DNA from: Pseudophaeomoniella oleicola
Taxonomy: Eukaryota; Ascomycota; Eurotiomycetes; Phaeomoniellales; Phaeomoniellaceae
DNA: 64,000 nucleotides
Direction of reading: 5' to 3'
Assembly (NCBI GenBank): GCA_003868215.1
Contig: QWDQ01000011.1
Location: 248,001-312,000 of the forward strand
In this document: positions 1 to 11,367 of the stretch, piece after piece
How the letters are laid out: each line of letters begins with the position of its first letter
Numbering within the stretch: the first letter of the stretch is position 1
Program-made: the position numbers and the translations under genes
The notes under the pieces: generated by a model
What the model saw: only the letters and a program-made list of their open reading frames with translations
What the model was told of the DNA's origin: nothing
Databases searched by the model: none

Positions 1-2670
1 CTCGGGAATCGACCATGAGCGGAGCAAGCACATCGAAGAGGTCTCGCCGACGTATTGAAACAAGACTCGACTCGAACCATCTCAATATACAGTACATAAT
101 GGCAGTACTGGCTCAAAAATCGTGCGCGGTGTACCATCAGTCCATCGCAACTGATAATAATTGCTGTAATTCATCACGTTTCCCAATATCACCAGTTTCT
201 CAATTCCATCGAGATACCTCGATGGGCAAGCTGGCTGATTAGACACCACTGCTGCCGATCGGTGGGGACTTCACAAAGCCTATGGCTGCCTCATTCGACC
301 CGATCATTTGGGGTAATGTCAGAGCTTTCCACCATAACTTAGTACCCCCTGGGCCTAAAGGCACGTATAATATCTGGAATCGCACCTGTAATGGCTCTTT
401 CCCGTGCTGCTACGGAATAATTGCCTCTACGGTACTTGACTAGGGCTGTGAAGAGAGTTCAAAGCATCCTTCCGGAAAGTAAAGTAAGCCTTGATGTGAA
501 CATACCGAAGACGGAAGGTTCTATGGCGTAGCGTCCACAACCCTAGATGGAGCTGATGAGCAAACTAAAGAGCCGAAATGTCAGAATACAGTCTTAGATA
601 TGATTCTGAATACCTGACGCCCTAGGACCCTCGATCACCGAGCGGATCTGCCCGGAATCCAATGCCTGCTCCGACAATTGGCACATACCGACAGACCCAT
701 GCGATTTATGTGCCGGTCCGGGTATTCATGGCTTGGACAGACACCGTAGAGGAAGGCATTGGGGAATTCCGAACCACAATCAGCAAACGTTGATTTGACA
801 GAAAATAAGATAGAAAGAACCCAATCGGGAATAATAAAGCACCAGGTGACTCGAACATCAAATTTCCATGAGCAAAAAGTTAACGTTAACAAAGTTAGCC
901 CTCAGATATTGCATTTGGCAGTTATGGACTCTTTTATCGGAATAAGAGGTAGTGCCCTCGAGCTTTCAGACTTTACGCACATCGAACGGCACATTTTTGA
1001 TAAGATGAGATATCTATACTACGTAGGTAATTACTGTACTCATATAGACACCTCCCGCCACCAACACGCTACAAAATGCAGTCTCTCGCCGCTCAACATC
1101 TACTATGGAATTTGGACGGCATGAATGCTCACTCTTCTCATCCATGCTGATTGGGTACTCGGTAACCTCAGATAGGCCAAGTTGCAGGTCTCTTTTTACT
1201 CCTTGCACTATTTACGACCAATGCAGGTCTTCCTGTCTCGGCGTCTTCACAAAACGAGTCCGAAGCATGCTGCAATGGAAAGACCACTAATATATGCACC
1301 CCGCCGTCGGCCACGAGTTTGATCCCGCAGGAGAACGGAGACATGGCGTGCAGTGCGAAAGGAAGACAAAAGGGAAAACCAAAACACACTTCAAATCACA
1401 GGTGGGGCGACTTGTTTCATTCCGGAAGCGTGTAAGGGTGAGGGTGTCAATCCCTGCAGAAAATTCAATGAGCATCGTGACTCTGAAGCATAACTACCTA
1501 CATGCTGTTTGGATCTGAATGAATTCCGTTACATCGTATATTGTTGACCGTTGAAGCGTGAGGGTTGGTTTGGCGGCATCGCTGTGTGCTCGCTGTAGAG
1601 AGACTCATGGAGCAGACAGTGCCTCTTAATAAAGGACGTCAAGGCGGCTGTGGCATGTTGCCCGGACTAATCTGGACTACTGCACTGCAGTCAGGAGCCG
1701 CAACTTGGAGAAAGACAGGTACGACGTAGTAAGTACCGAGTGAGTGGAAACGATGTGCAAAGCTTCCTGGAAAAGTCTCCGTTCACTTCATCTTTCCATG
1801 TGCAATGTCATAGTAACGGTCGATGTTGAAGGTCTAGAACCCAGTAGACCCAGGCTTGTCGAGAACGACTAGTGGAGTTGTATTCCTCCTCATGCACGGT
1901 GAGGTGTCATGTCGCAAGTGACAAAGACATTCTTTGAGCTATATTAACTTCTAGAGTACACATATGCGGACACAATATCGCAAACTTCTATACTGCTGTT
2001 GATTCGGTCTGTGTGGGTTGTGCTTTCGAGCCTCAAAGGGCAGAATCATCAGCCAAGGCTCCTTCAATGCCGAAGAATGCTACAGGGGATAGATCGGTAC
2101 AGTTTCAGAGGGGCATCATCAGGAGACCAACACTGTAAGTGATTAATAAGTTGACACCGTCTATACCATGACATGAAGATGAGGTCCACTCCGGAATGTG
2201 TGGTGAGTAGCGGTTATCCATTCTCTGCAAGTAAAGAATGCTTCTGAAGAGAGGACCACTGCAGGGCACGGTTCGTGTATTTGACTACGTAGTAGACGAT
2301 GTAGGCTTCCAAACCATGTGGCACATGGACCACCAGGCCTCGGTCTTCTGTGTATGGGCTACTTGAATACCCTTTCCCAGGTGTCTTTTATCACACACCC
2401 AGCAGTTCCAGTATGTCGTATATCGCCAAGTACACACTGGAACAGTGTGTCTTGTAGGAAGTGCTACTTATTGGCTTGTGCTGTGCTACCGGCGCGGCTA
2501 AGTGGAGATGAGCTCCAGCATCTACGTAATTGGCTATCGATGGAGGTTGATTGAATGTAGCCTTTTTCTTTTCTTATCTGATCGTATATCGGCCTCAGAC
2601 AACCATCATAATACCACTCGGAACGGTAGCGAAGTCATTGTTTCTACCCTCGAATCGACCTTCAACGACA
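1..2670. other. Gene-less left edge
   Basis: I see no coding region here that can be supported. The open frames are short, overlap on both strands and show no known family signature or signal peptide. Several copies of the dispersed TACGTA-type motif occur (about 1015-1030, 1721-1736, 2284-2295). The last part is the promoter and 5' UTR of the peroxiredoxin gene. Confidence 0.5.
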
Positions 2671-3422
2671 ATGTTTGCTTCCCGATCACTGTTCACTAAG
2701 CAATGCGCGACGAGGGCAAGCTTCCTCGGGCAGCGAGCTCAGTTCCATGCAACCTCCCGAGCCTTTGTGAAGGCTGGTGATGCCTTGCCTGACCTCGACG
2801 TCCTCGCAGAAGGCTCTCCTGGCAACAAAGTCAACCTTGCTAAGGAGTTGAAAGGCAAAGGCGTCATCATCGGGGTTCCCGCAGCTTTCAGTATGTCATA
2901 GGCTCGGACACATTGCAATGCTCTTGTCCCTCTTCCTCTTCATCCTCTGACAGTCAACTAAAGGTCCATCTTGTTCCGAGAAACACGTGCCGGGGTTCAT
3001 TGAACATGCTAAGCTCCAAGATGCCGGGGATGTGTTTGTAGTATCTGTCAACGACCCATTCGTGACCAAAGCCTGGGGAAAGACTCTCGACCCCTCGGGC
3101 AAGAGCAAGGTCTGTCAAACCCCGTGTTCTCGAGATTCTGCAATGATACAGTTGACATCTAACAATCTACGGTATTCAGATCCGATTCCTTGCAGATCCT
3201 ACAGCCAAGTTCACCGAGGCCCTAGATCTGTCGTTCGACGGATCAGCAATATTTGGGGGTCCTCGAAGTAAGCGGTATGCTTTGTTGATCGAAGATGGCA
3301 AGGTCAAGGAAGCCTTCGTCGAACCAGACAATACTGGTGTTAGCGGTATGTGTTTCTACGCTCGCTAGATGACATGGCTAATGGAAAGAACAGCTTCAAC
3401 AGCGGAGAAAGTGCTCGGATAA
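2671..3422 (+). CDS. Mitochondrial peroxiredoxin (Prx5 / Asp f 3-PMP20 type)
   Basis: Thiol peroxidase that reduces hydrogen peroxide and alkyl hydroperoxides. Four exons: 2671-2890, 2964-3109, 3180-3345 and 3394-3422. They join in frame with GTATGT, GTCTGT and GTATGT donors and give 186 residues. The first about 33 residues are rich in Arg and Ser with almost no acid, as in a mitochondrial presequence. The family signature VPAAFSPSCSEKHVPGF is created across the first splice junction, with the peroxidatic Cys at about residue 77. No second Cys follows, so the mature enzyme looks like a single-Cys peroxiredoxin. The C-terminal part (VSVNDPFV, IRFLADPTAKF, GPRSKRYALLIEDGKV) matches the family throughout and the length is normal. 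It converges on the BOL3-like gene with a 157-bp gap, and both products look mitochondrial. Related fungal proteins include a known allergen and a peroxisomal form; the N-terminus here favours mitochondria. Confidence 0.9.
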
Positions 3423-3579
3423 ACAGTCCATCAATGTACCAAGATGTTGTACTATCTCCGAGCCAGCGCCAATTATAGTGCTGCCCGACGATGATGTCGC
3501 GATATAGACCACCAACTCCGACGCAATGCCCTAATCCAAGTATATGTACAATCGAATCACAGGTTCCCATAGTCTGCCT

Positions 3580-3999
3580 TTAAGCCCCTCCTTTCAACTT
3601 AGTCCACTGTTCCGGCGTATAGCATTTTGGAGTCCAAGCATGTATTGCTGCAATTTCCTCTTTCAGCGCCGAGTTTACCAGCCTATGTCTGGCTAGTAGT
3701 GGCTTCTTGTCGAATTGAGGTGAGACGATAATGGCCTGGAATGCCTGGCCGCATCCGCCTGTGACGGAGTTAGAATGACATCGTGTACCTCGGAAGCGAA
3801 AGGGGAAAGTACCTGACATGTCCTCAACTTCCACATGTGTGGCTTCCAGCCTCTGGGTCAGAGTTGCTTCGAGTGAGTTGGCAGTTATGCCTGAGCTGTT
3901 CTGGTCGGGTGCTGCCATCGCAGGGAAACGACTGAAATACCGGGTGTGAGGTCTTATCGTCAGAGCTGATGGGCGACCAAAAAGGGACCGAGCAAGCAT
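3580..3999 (-). CDS. BOL3: BolA-like mitochondrial Fe-S assembly factor (BOL3/BOLA3 type)
   Basis: BolA proteins of this group help hand [4Fe-4S] clusters to mitochondrial client enzymes, working with Nfu1 and monothiol glutaredoxins. Two exons (3999-3813 and 3758-3580) around a 54-nt intron give 121 residues. The start was chosen at MLARSLFGR because it begins an Arg-rich, acid-poor presequence; the open frame continues upstream without family features. The BolA core runs from about residue 42: VEVEDMSGGCGQAFQ, formed across the splice, then LLARHRLVNSALKEEIAAIHAW. The GGCG Cys and the conserved His near RHRLV are the usual cluster ligands. The length fits BOLA3. The cytosolic paralogue (BOL2) normally lacks a presequence, so the mitochondrial form is the better call. 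Confidence 0.88.
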   Translation of the reverse strand: MLARSLFGRPSALTIRPHTRYFSRFPAMAAPDQNSSGITANSLEATLTQRLEATHVEVEDMSGTFPFRFRGTRCHSNSVTGGCGQAFQAIIVSPQFDKKPLLARHRLVNSALKEEIAAIHAWTPKCYTPEQWTKLKGGA

Positions 4000-4464
4000 T
4001 GGCAAAGGAAATGCGAAATCTATGTTGACCGCGACCCCTATGCTCCAACTGTAGATGGGAATGATATCTTCTGGTACTCCGAAGATATCAATGGCGTTGC
4101 TCGTCGATAATAGTAGGATTGGAAATCGAGTTTGATGCGACGACAATTTATTACTTTTCCTCCAACTCGATGACCAAAGATCGGGATTACTACTACGTAC
4201 TCTTGGCATGGCCTGTGCTTAAGCTTCCCTTGCAGTTCTGGGTTGGGGAAAGCCTCTTCTTTTAATGCGCCACACACGTAGATCATCTAGGCTTTCTTTC
4301 TGACTGACATGGTAAATATACTATCAAGATCTACCAGGGATAATGCATTGATTCGGTAAGGTGCTATTGTATCATCTCTTCGGCTTCTGTATAGCTCCAT
4401 GATATTCAGACCGGCTTTACGTAGATCAATCTGGACCTCTCAATCGCTCGGCATAGTCTCCAAG

Positions 4465-5814
4465 ATGAATCCGTATTCTACTACATCGGCTTCGCCCTTC
4501 ACAAGAGCTGTGGTGAGCTCAATGAGAAAGCTGTATGATACTCTGCTGGGATTGCTAAGTGCTAGCTGAAGGATATCCAGGTACCCAGAGGAGTTGGCGG
4601 ACAAGAGCTTTGACAACACTGGCCGTAGGTCTTACTCCACTTGATGTCAGTTTCTATTGCTGACTGGTCTTGGTACAGTGCTCCTGGAAGCACCATTCGA
4701 TCCGATCCGGCGACAGATGAACTCCGTCCTGCTGGCAGTTGATTTGACCAAGGCAGTAGCCGACGAGGCCATTGAAGGCAACCATTGCGCGGTTGTAGCG
4801 TATCGTACGTCTTTCCATCACTTTGGAGCTGACAGGCACCGTTAATCAAGATGTCCAGATCCTATCATCTTCCGTGGCCTCAAGGCTCTCACTCTAGCAG
4901 ATTCTCAACAGCAATCCCTACTCAGACTCGCTCTCGAAGGCATTAGTGTGTACTGCCCACATACAGCTGTAGATGCCGTCCCGAAGGGTATGACGGATTG
5001 GCTCTGTGACATTGTGACCGGCACCCTACCGGACCCCGAACCAGAAACACACACTGCAAACCCTCCACAGGACACAGACACAGGGGACGCAGAACCGTCC
5101 CCCAAGGAGGCCGACTCTGGAACCAGTTCTCGTCCTTCAATGCTTCGCTCCTACTCCAAGCCCACATATCCCCAACGCCCTTCCTCCGCGTCTCCAGCCC
5201 TTCAGCCATCTTCGACATCTCACTCCCGATCTGTAATCCATCCTTCTCCCGCAGCTTCTAGTCTTTCGGATTCACGTTTTACCCCGGAAAACACCGGTGC
5301 CGGCCGTTTGGTTACTTTCTCAACTCCGCAACCTCTTACCCATCTCATTGAACGCATAGCCCGTGGAGTAGGCACGCCTAAGGGATTCCCTGTCGCCATT
5401 CCACAAGATAGACAAGTGGAAGAGATCCAGATCAGCACAGTGGGTATCTGCCCAGGTTCTGGCGGCTCCGTCTTAAAAAACTGCCATGCTGATCTTCTAT
5501 TCACCGGAGAACTATCTCATCACGAAGCCCTCGCCGCAACAGAACGTGGTGCCGCCGTGGTAACACTATTCCACTCAAACTCCGAGCGGGGATACCTACA
5601 CAGCGTCATGAAGGGACAATTACGTAAGACGCTGGAGACTGAATGGAAGGCGACGAGAGAAGAGATGAAAGCGAGTAGCGAGACCGCAGATGGCGAATGG
5701 GACGAAGCATTGGCAGATGATGAGGTGGACGTGGTGGTCAGTGAGAGGGACAGAGATCCGTACGGCATTGTCATATTGCAAAACAGCGAGGTCGAGGGTA
5801 CGCAGTTACGATAG
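4465..5814 (+). CDS. NIF3: NIF3-family protein (YbgI/YqfO-like, metal-binding)
   Basis: NIF3 proteins are widely conserved dinuclear-metal proteins whose biochemical role is unsettled; a GTP cyclohydrolase-like activity has been proposed for bacterial members. Four exons: 4465-4532, 4581-4624, 4679-4804 and 4859-5814, giving 397 residues. The splices restore conserved text: MRKLYPEELADKSFDNTG, then GLLLEAPFDP, then YHPIIFRG. Probable metal ligands are the His of YHPI (about residue 80), the Asp of PHTAVDA (about 116), and the His and Glu of LFHSNSERG near the C-terminus. A Pro/Ser/Thr-rich stretch of about 100 residues (about 127-228) separates the two halves, where bacterial homologues may carry an extra domain. 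A second short acidic insert lies before the final PYGIVIL. The first exon was placed by the conserved TRAVVSSMRKL. Confidence 0.88.
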
Positions 5815-6512
5815 AAAAGGGGACCAGCGAGGAGACTTTATAGGTGTTAACGATTCTAATACAACCCCCCCCCCCTCCCTCCCAATTTTCTTCTCTAATT
5901 CCAACCACGGACAGACTGAAACCTCAAAGACCAGAAAGAATAAAACAAAACAAAACAAAACAAAACAAAACAAAACAAACAAACAAAGCTCGCATTAACT
6001 TACATACCCTTTGACAAAAAAAGGACATATTACTTCCTGTCATTTCCCTGCATCTTATCTTCCGTCACTCACCTCTCATATATATACATGTCTTCAAACC
6101 TTCTACAATCGTGTCTACCTCAGATAACGCAACTGACTAGCTAGACCGGATGCTACTGCCACGGGACTGGGATGGCGTGATACAGGGAAGAAAGGGGGTT
6201 TGATCGGAGTGCTCGGGGTTGGGGAAAGAAACTTAAGAGCTAAATATAAAATTTACCGAATATAATGGGTATTTGGGGAAATACGAATGATAAGTAGATT
6301 TTTGGAAGAGATGGATTTGTTCAGGTTTGAAAGAGACAATGTACAATGGGTTTAGATATTAGGAGGTGCTTTTTCCCCTGTCCTCCGATTCTGTAAGCTG
6401 ATCACATCAGGTACAGAAGTCGAAGACATGCAATCTTCTCAGACCAAGCTTGCTCGAATGCCAAATCTGAGATATATAGATACCAACTAGCAGTAGGACG
6501 AATGTGGCGCAA
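5815..6512. other. Convergent 3' region with simple repeats
   Basis: Lies between the convergent 3' ends of NIF3 and BFR1. It contains a C-tract (about 5865-5880) and an AAAAC-type microsatellite (5942-5982). No coding signal seen. Confidence 0.6.
5942..5982 (+). repeat. (AAAAC)n microsatellite
   Basis: About six tandem AAAAC units followed by two AAAC units, in the 3' flank of NIF3. Such tracts vary in length between strains. Confidence 0.9.
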
Positions 6513-8184
6513 TTAAGCGGCATCTTCGATCTTTGCAGCTTTTAAATCCTCTGCAACATCTGCAGCGGCATCCTCCTCTTGTGCGAGTTCAGCCTCAGCA
6601 CTCGGGCCAGATGCAGATGGTGCTGAAGTACCGCCATTAACACCTTGGTTATCGGCTGCAACTTTCTTGGCCCCATCACGGCGACGAGGAGCGCTGGGCT
6701 TCTCCTCAGTCTTTGCCGACTCAATAGCCTCTTTCTCAAGGCGGTCAATCTCCTTTTGGGCCTTCTCGACATTCTGCACGCAAAATTAGTGTTTGCCAAA
6801 GGACTTTGCATACAACAGACTCACAATCTTGGTTTGCTTGTCTTGGTTCTCCTTCCAGTCGGCAAGCTTAGCCTTCAATTTCTCAACAACGGCAGGCACA
6901 TCAGATTGGTTCATCGGCGGCTCAACGCCAACCTTGTTGAGTTCATCAAGAACGCCAATGTTCAATTGGAACTTGTTCTCAGCAGCAGAAGCGGCACCGT
7001 TCGCGGCACCCTTCTTACCCTTCTTCCCCTTCTTACCACCAGTACCGACGAAATAGCCTTCCTCTTCATCGTCCTTCTTCAAGGCGCGCATACCCTTGAC
7101 ATCGCCTGCATCAATGGTACGTTGTGCAGTAGCGGCGAACTTGCTAGGGCTAGAAGCAACATTCTTGTCGTCGGCACTGGCCGGGTCAAAATAGCGAATC
7201 AAACCCTCAGCAGTGAGAATCTCGTCCATAAAGGCTGGCTGACTGGCTTCTTCAAGCTTGGCAGTAGCAGTCTTTCTTCTCTTCTCCTTCTCAAAGGCAT
7301 CACGCTCAGATTTCTGACGATCTCTTCGAGCTTGGTAGAGCTTGTCCTCGTACTCCTTATACGCGCGGCGAGACTTGAAGTAGTTGTCCTTTACTTCACG
7401 AATGGCCGTGTATTTGGCTTGCTGCTCGTTGTAAAGCTTGTCCCTTTCAGCACGCAACGTGCTCAAATTCTTGTAAACCTCGTCCTGTTCGCCCTTGATC
7501 TGGTTAAGCTCTTGCTGGATGGTGTTATAGCGATCGCTTAAGGCCTTCGCCTCTGGGTTATCCATGGACTTCTTCAACTCGGCAATATCAGCCTTCGTCT
7601 TGTCAATGCTCTTCTGGGCATCATCAAAACCGCCGAAAGCCTTCTTGAGTTTGCGAAGTTCTGTGATTTGAGCAAGGCTCTTCTTCTCGTCGACGATCTT
7701 CATTGTGCCCGACTCGACTTGCTTCTCAAGGCGCTCGATCTCATGGTCGATCTCATCGACATTCTTGTATGGGATGCGACCTCGGGCGTTCTTTTGCTCG
7801 GTGATCTTTGACTTGAGCTGGGCATCAAGCTGGCTGAGGCGCTCTAGCTGGCCGGCACGGGAGTTCTTGTTGCCAGATTGCTTTTGGCGGATCTCGGAGA
7901 GTTCAGCCCTTAGAGTCTTCTGCTTGTCGGCGACGGGCGAGTCCTTGTTATTAGGGCGTGCACTGTCGAGTTTGGCACGGATTTCGTTCTAGACGCAACC
8001 CCGTATTAGCACTTCCTGATTACACAAATGCAAGATCAACTCTACGTATGAATGCTGGACCACATACAAATTTAGTCTGGACGGCAGCGTGGGCCTTTTC
8101 CGCAGCAGCAAGATCGGCCTTGTACGTGGCCTCATCAGGCTTCTCTGGCCTGCTGGTGGCCGGGATTGTTGCAGCGTCGGACAT
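6513..8184 (-). CDS. BFR1: BFR1-like polysome/mRNP-associated coiled-coil protein
   Basis: Homologue of yeast Bfr1, an RNA-binding component of ER-associated polysomes named for brefeldin A resistance when overexpressed and linked to nuclear segregation. Three exons (8184-8068, 7988-6825, 6773-6513) with GTATGT and GTGAGT donors give 513 residues. Most of the protein is Lys/Glu-rich coiled coil, from about residue 40 to 280 (NVDEIDHEIERLEKQVESG and AFGGFDDAQKSIDKTKADI are typical of the family). A poly-Lys patch GGKKGKKGKKG follows, then a globular NIGVLDELNKVGVEPP segment and a low-complexity Ala/Glu tail. The length is close to yeast Bfr1 (470). It is divergent from RPB5 with a 627-bp shared upstream region. 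A 298-codon open frame on the opposite strand is a codon-bias shadow. Confidence 0.87.
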
Positions 8185-8811
8185 TCTGAAGGGATGAATT
8201 GGACCGTTTTCTTAGGTAAGGGGGGATAATAATAGTAATTTTAGTATGACCAAAGAGACGAGACCGTGATCGCAAGGGCAGTAGACGAATAATTGACCGT
8301 GGAAGGACAATCTAGCTGAACATTCTCGAACAATGCAGAGATGGAACGAGATAGGTCAATGCGAAATCAAGAGTCAATACTGCAGCAATCCAGTGATTAT
8401 ATATCACCTCTCACTTGCAATATAGGGTTGCACAGTACAAGTAAGCTGGTCTCACAAGAAGAGAAGTTGAGTGAAGTTACACTGGAGAATGAATCAGTCG
8501 AGTCCAGAATCATTAATTAATATTTTCGACTCTCATTTGGGGAATTTTGGCTCGAGTTGCTGTTCACTTCTTCTTTGCCTTGGTTTGTCTGGGGAAAGAA
8601 GGTTTAGCGACGAGGCAATCCGACTAAACCTGATCTGATAACATCAAAGCGCATCTTCAGCGGAATTTTTGCGGGTGGACAGAGCCAAACTAAGAACATC
8701 GAACTGGAATATCAGCCTGCTGCTTTCTGTTCTGTCAACTCTTTCTCTGCACCTTGTCTGGGGGTTTCCACCGTTCATAAAGGTAACGACTACTGGGCTC
8801 ACTACCTCAAC
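8185..8811. promoter_or_regulatory. Shared upstream region of BFR1 and RPB5
   Basis: 627 bp between two divergent start codons, both for gene-expression proteins. No coding signal seen. It must hold both promoters, but I cannot assign individual sites. Confidence 0.6.
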
Positions 8812-9613
8812 ATGGCGGACAACGACAATGTTCCTTTTGACGATGAAGAGGTCGCCAGTGGTGTGACTGGAGCGCAACGCGACATGGTTCGCATGTGGAG
8901 GACTTGGAGAACGGTCTTTGAAATGCTCGCAGACAGGGTGCGCAACATCTCTATGGTTCCTGTTGTTGACCTCCCTTACTGACGAAGCTTCTACGCAGGG
9001 TTATGCCGTACAGGAAGAAGAACTGAAGATCTCCCTCGCCGAGTTCAGGCAAAAGTACGCAGAGATCGGGACACAAGGACCTGACCGAAGGAAGATGCGC
9101 ACACAGGCAGCACCCTCCGAAGACATGATGCAACTACACACTCCTCTTCCAACCGCGAAAGATCCCAATCCAGTCTCCAGGGCAGGGACAATCTGGGTAG
9201 AGTTCTCCCCCGAGCCGACCATTGGTATCAAACAACTTCGAACTTTCGCCCAATACCTCGATCAGAATAAGTTCAACACCGGCATCTTCATCTCCCAGGG
9301 TCCAGTGACAGCTGCTGCTCTCCGTGCCTTTGAGCCTCTCGCCGCGCGGGGCGTAACAGCAGAGCACTTCCAAGAGGCAGATCTCCTCGTGAACATCACC
9401 CGCCACGAGCTGGTACCTAAGCACGTCTTACTGAGCGCCGAAGAGAAGAAGGTCCTCCTACACCGATACCGATTGAGAGAGACGCAATTACCGAGGATCC
9501 AAGCCAGCGATCCTGTGGCAAGATATCTGGGTCTGAAGAGAGGTAACGTGGTCAAAATCATTCGGAAATCGGAGACGGCTGGTCGGTATGCCAGTTACCG
9601 TTGGGTATTCTAG
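8812..9613 (+). CDS. RPB5: RNA polymerase I/II/III shared subunit RPABC1 (Rpb5)
   Basis: Rpb5 is common to all three nuclear RNA polymerases and forms part of the lower jaw near incoming DNA. Two exons (8812-8937, 8999-9613) with a phase-0 intron of 61 nt give 246 residues. The N-terminal jaw module starts RDMVRMWRTWRTVFEMLADRGY, read across the splice. The C-terminal assembly module is nearly invariant: HELVPKHVLLSAEEKKVLLHRY, LPRIQASDPVARYLGLKRG, then KIIRKSETAGRYASYRWVF at the very end. Yeast Rpb5 is 215 residues. The extra length is an acidic N-terminal leader of about 20 residues and a small insert. The start lies just before MADNDNVPFDDEE. Confidence 0.96.
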
Positions 9614-10710
9614 AGAAAAGGAAAAAGAGGTGTTATTTCACAATGATGTTTTTTGGCTTTCCATCTTACGGATTCTACCTGTAAAAGCATGGGGGAAAAG
9701 GGGGCGTTACCTAACGGAGTTCTTCCTTTCAAACTGATCAGCCTCTTCGATCCTGAATCGCTGTTCAAATGTACCACGTTGTTTCAAACTTTTATTTTTT
9801 TTCGCCTGCGAAGGCGGTCGGTGATGGATGGGGACGACAACGGGAGTGAGAGGACGAGTATGTGTATGGGTTTGGTGGATGATGGATGCCGGAGGGGAAC
9901 AGGAGTACGAGAGACATACACGGCACGAGCAAGATCGGATGGTGATTCGCTGACCTGGCATCGCCCCTGCCTACCTAATCAGCATATGCCCAGTCTATGT
10001 TCCAAATCCAGTCAATATATAGGTGCTGCGTGTGTGCGTTGTGTGCGTCTGTGTGTATATGCGGAGTGCTGCGAGAAATACATATTTAGAAGTAATATCC
10101 CAGACGAACAACATATACGTCTTGTCCTGACCTGACCTGACCTGCCTTATCCCGACATGACCGGCAAAACCACAGACAGACAGACAGACAGACAGACAGC
10201 CAAAACCAAGACTTTCTTTTCCCCCTATATCTTTCCCAATGAAGAAGGAACATCATATTGTTGATAAGGCACACAAACATGGTAGTAGTAATATATTCAT
10301 CATAGGTTCCTATATAACAGGGTAAAAAAAGAAGAACATTCAAAAACTCGCGGATTCACGATCACATTTCCCATCCCCCATCATCGGTCTTGGGTATCAT
10401 TTATCTTGCTTACTCCCTTTATCAACAAGAAGAAAACGACAGAAGACAGAACAAGAAAGATAAAACAACATTTCCTCTCTCCCCATACCGGTTCAGGCCG
10501 TGCTGTCTGCGCCAGCTCTTTCTTAACCTGTAAGAACTGTTCCATATATAAAAAATGAGGAGGCCTGCAGTTTGAGCCTGTAAATTCGATGATTTGCTTT
10601 CCCTGATAAAAGCAATAGACCCTAAATGCACGCGTCGCTTCAAACCTTTGGTGAAAACGATGGAAGAACAAAGGAGTAACAGAATGTGGTGGGAGAAGGA
10701 GCATAGTGCC
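9614..10710. other. Intergenic region with simple repeats
   Basis: 3' flank of RPB5 and 3' flank of the minus-strand membrane-protein gene. It contains a short CCTGA-type repeat (about 10125-10144) and a CAGA tract (10171-10200). Open frames here are short and repeat-driven. No gene supported. Confidence 0.5.
10171..10200 (+). repeat. (CAGA)n microsatellite
   Basis: Seven consecutive 4-bp units in the region between convergent 3' ends. Confidence 0.9.
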
Positions 10711-11367
10711 CTATCTCCTGACTTTTCTCATCGGTCGGCCACCACCCCCAAATTCACCCGGATCTACCGTCCGAAAACCACTTTCCCTCCTGCTTTTCCG
10801 TCGCGGCGGGCTATGCTCCTCGATTACTTCGATGATATCGTCTTCTGGGGGTGGGCGACTTCTTGTCCGCTCCTCTACCACAATTGTCTCACTTCTTGGC
10901 CTCTGCCGTTCTCTCACCTCCACCACTTCGCTTACGGCGGAATGGCTCCTTCTTCGAGTTCGACGGGGTGGCGAACGGGAGCGGCTGACTGAGCGACGGC
11001 GGATGACTTCTTCATCGATAATGGTGCGCCGGCCACCGCTCAATTGGAACGCGGTATATATAAGGTACAGGATGAGGATAAACCCGGCAACGGATCCCAG
11101 CACAATGCCAGCAACTGTGCCAGGAGCCGGTCCAGCGTTGAGACCGGCATAGGTTGTTGGGATGGCTATTATGCCACCGGATTGACGCTTGATGTGTGAG
11201 ATGGCGCGAGTGAGGACCGCGGGTGGTGCAAATTCCGAGCCAGCGGCTTCTGCGGCTCGCTTGAGGAGCGTCGATGATGGGGTCATTGAGCGTGTGGAAA
11301 GTGATGATGAGGCTGCACGACCGCCAACGGAGAATGAAGGCGCCCGCGGTAACGATATTGGTGACAT
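10711..11367 (-). CDS. Single-pass membrane protein with Arg/Ser-rich tail (unknown function)
   Basis: A 218-residue single-exon frame. I do not recognise a named family, although small fungal proteins of this design are common. Residues 1-80 are Ser/Ala-rich with no clear signal peptide. A GPAPGTVAGIVLG lead-in is followed by one strong membrane segment (about 84-107, ending LILYLIYTAF). The rest is a charged tail rich in Arg-Ser pairs and acidic patches (RRSVSRSRSPPRRTRRR; EDDIIEVIEEHSPP), probably cytosolic and disordered by the positive-inside rule. SR-like stretches could be kinase targets, but this is inference. It starts at the first ATG of a clean frame and is well separated from both neighbours. 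Confidence 0.72.
   Translation of the reverse strand: MSPISLPRAPSFSVGGRAASSSLSTRSMTPSSTLLKRAAEAAGSEFAPPAVLTRAISHIKRQSGGIIAIPTTYAGLNAGPAPGTVAGIVLGSVAGFILILYLIYTAFQLSGGRRTIIDEEVIRRRSVSRSRSPPRRTRRRSHSAVSEVVEVRERQRPRSETIVVEERTRSRPPPEDDIIEVIEEHSPPRRKSRRESGFRTVDPGEFGGGGRPMRKVRR

Noticed and set aside
68-79. tRNA B-box-like GGTTCGAGTCG on the minus strand
   Set aside because: No A-box at a proper distance and no pairing acceptor stem.
759-1124. 121-codon frame in the left gene-less region
   Set aside because: No homology features, signal peptide or splice context; several frames of similar length overlap it on both strands.
6645-7541. 298-codon plus-strand open frame
   Set aside because: It lies wholly antisense to BFR1 and its Leu/Val-rich translation mirrors the Lys/Glu codon use of the coiled coil. 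No family features.
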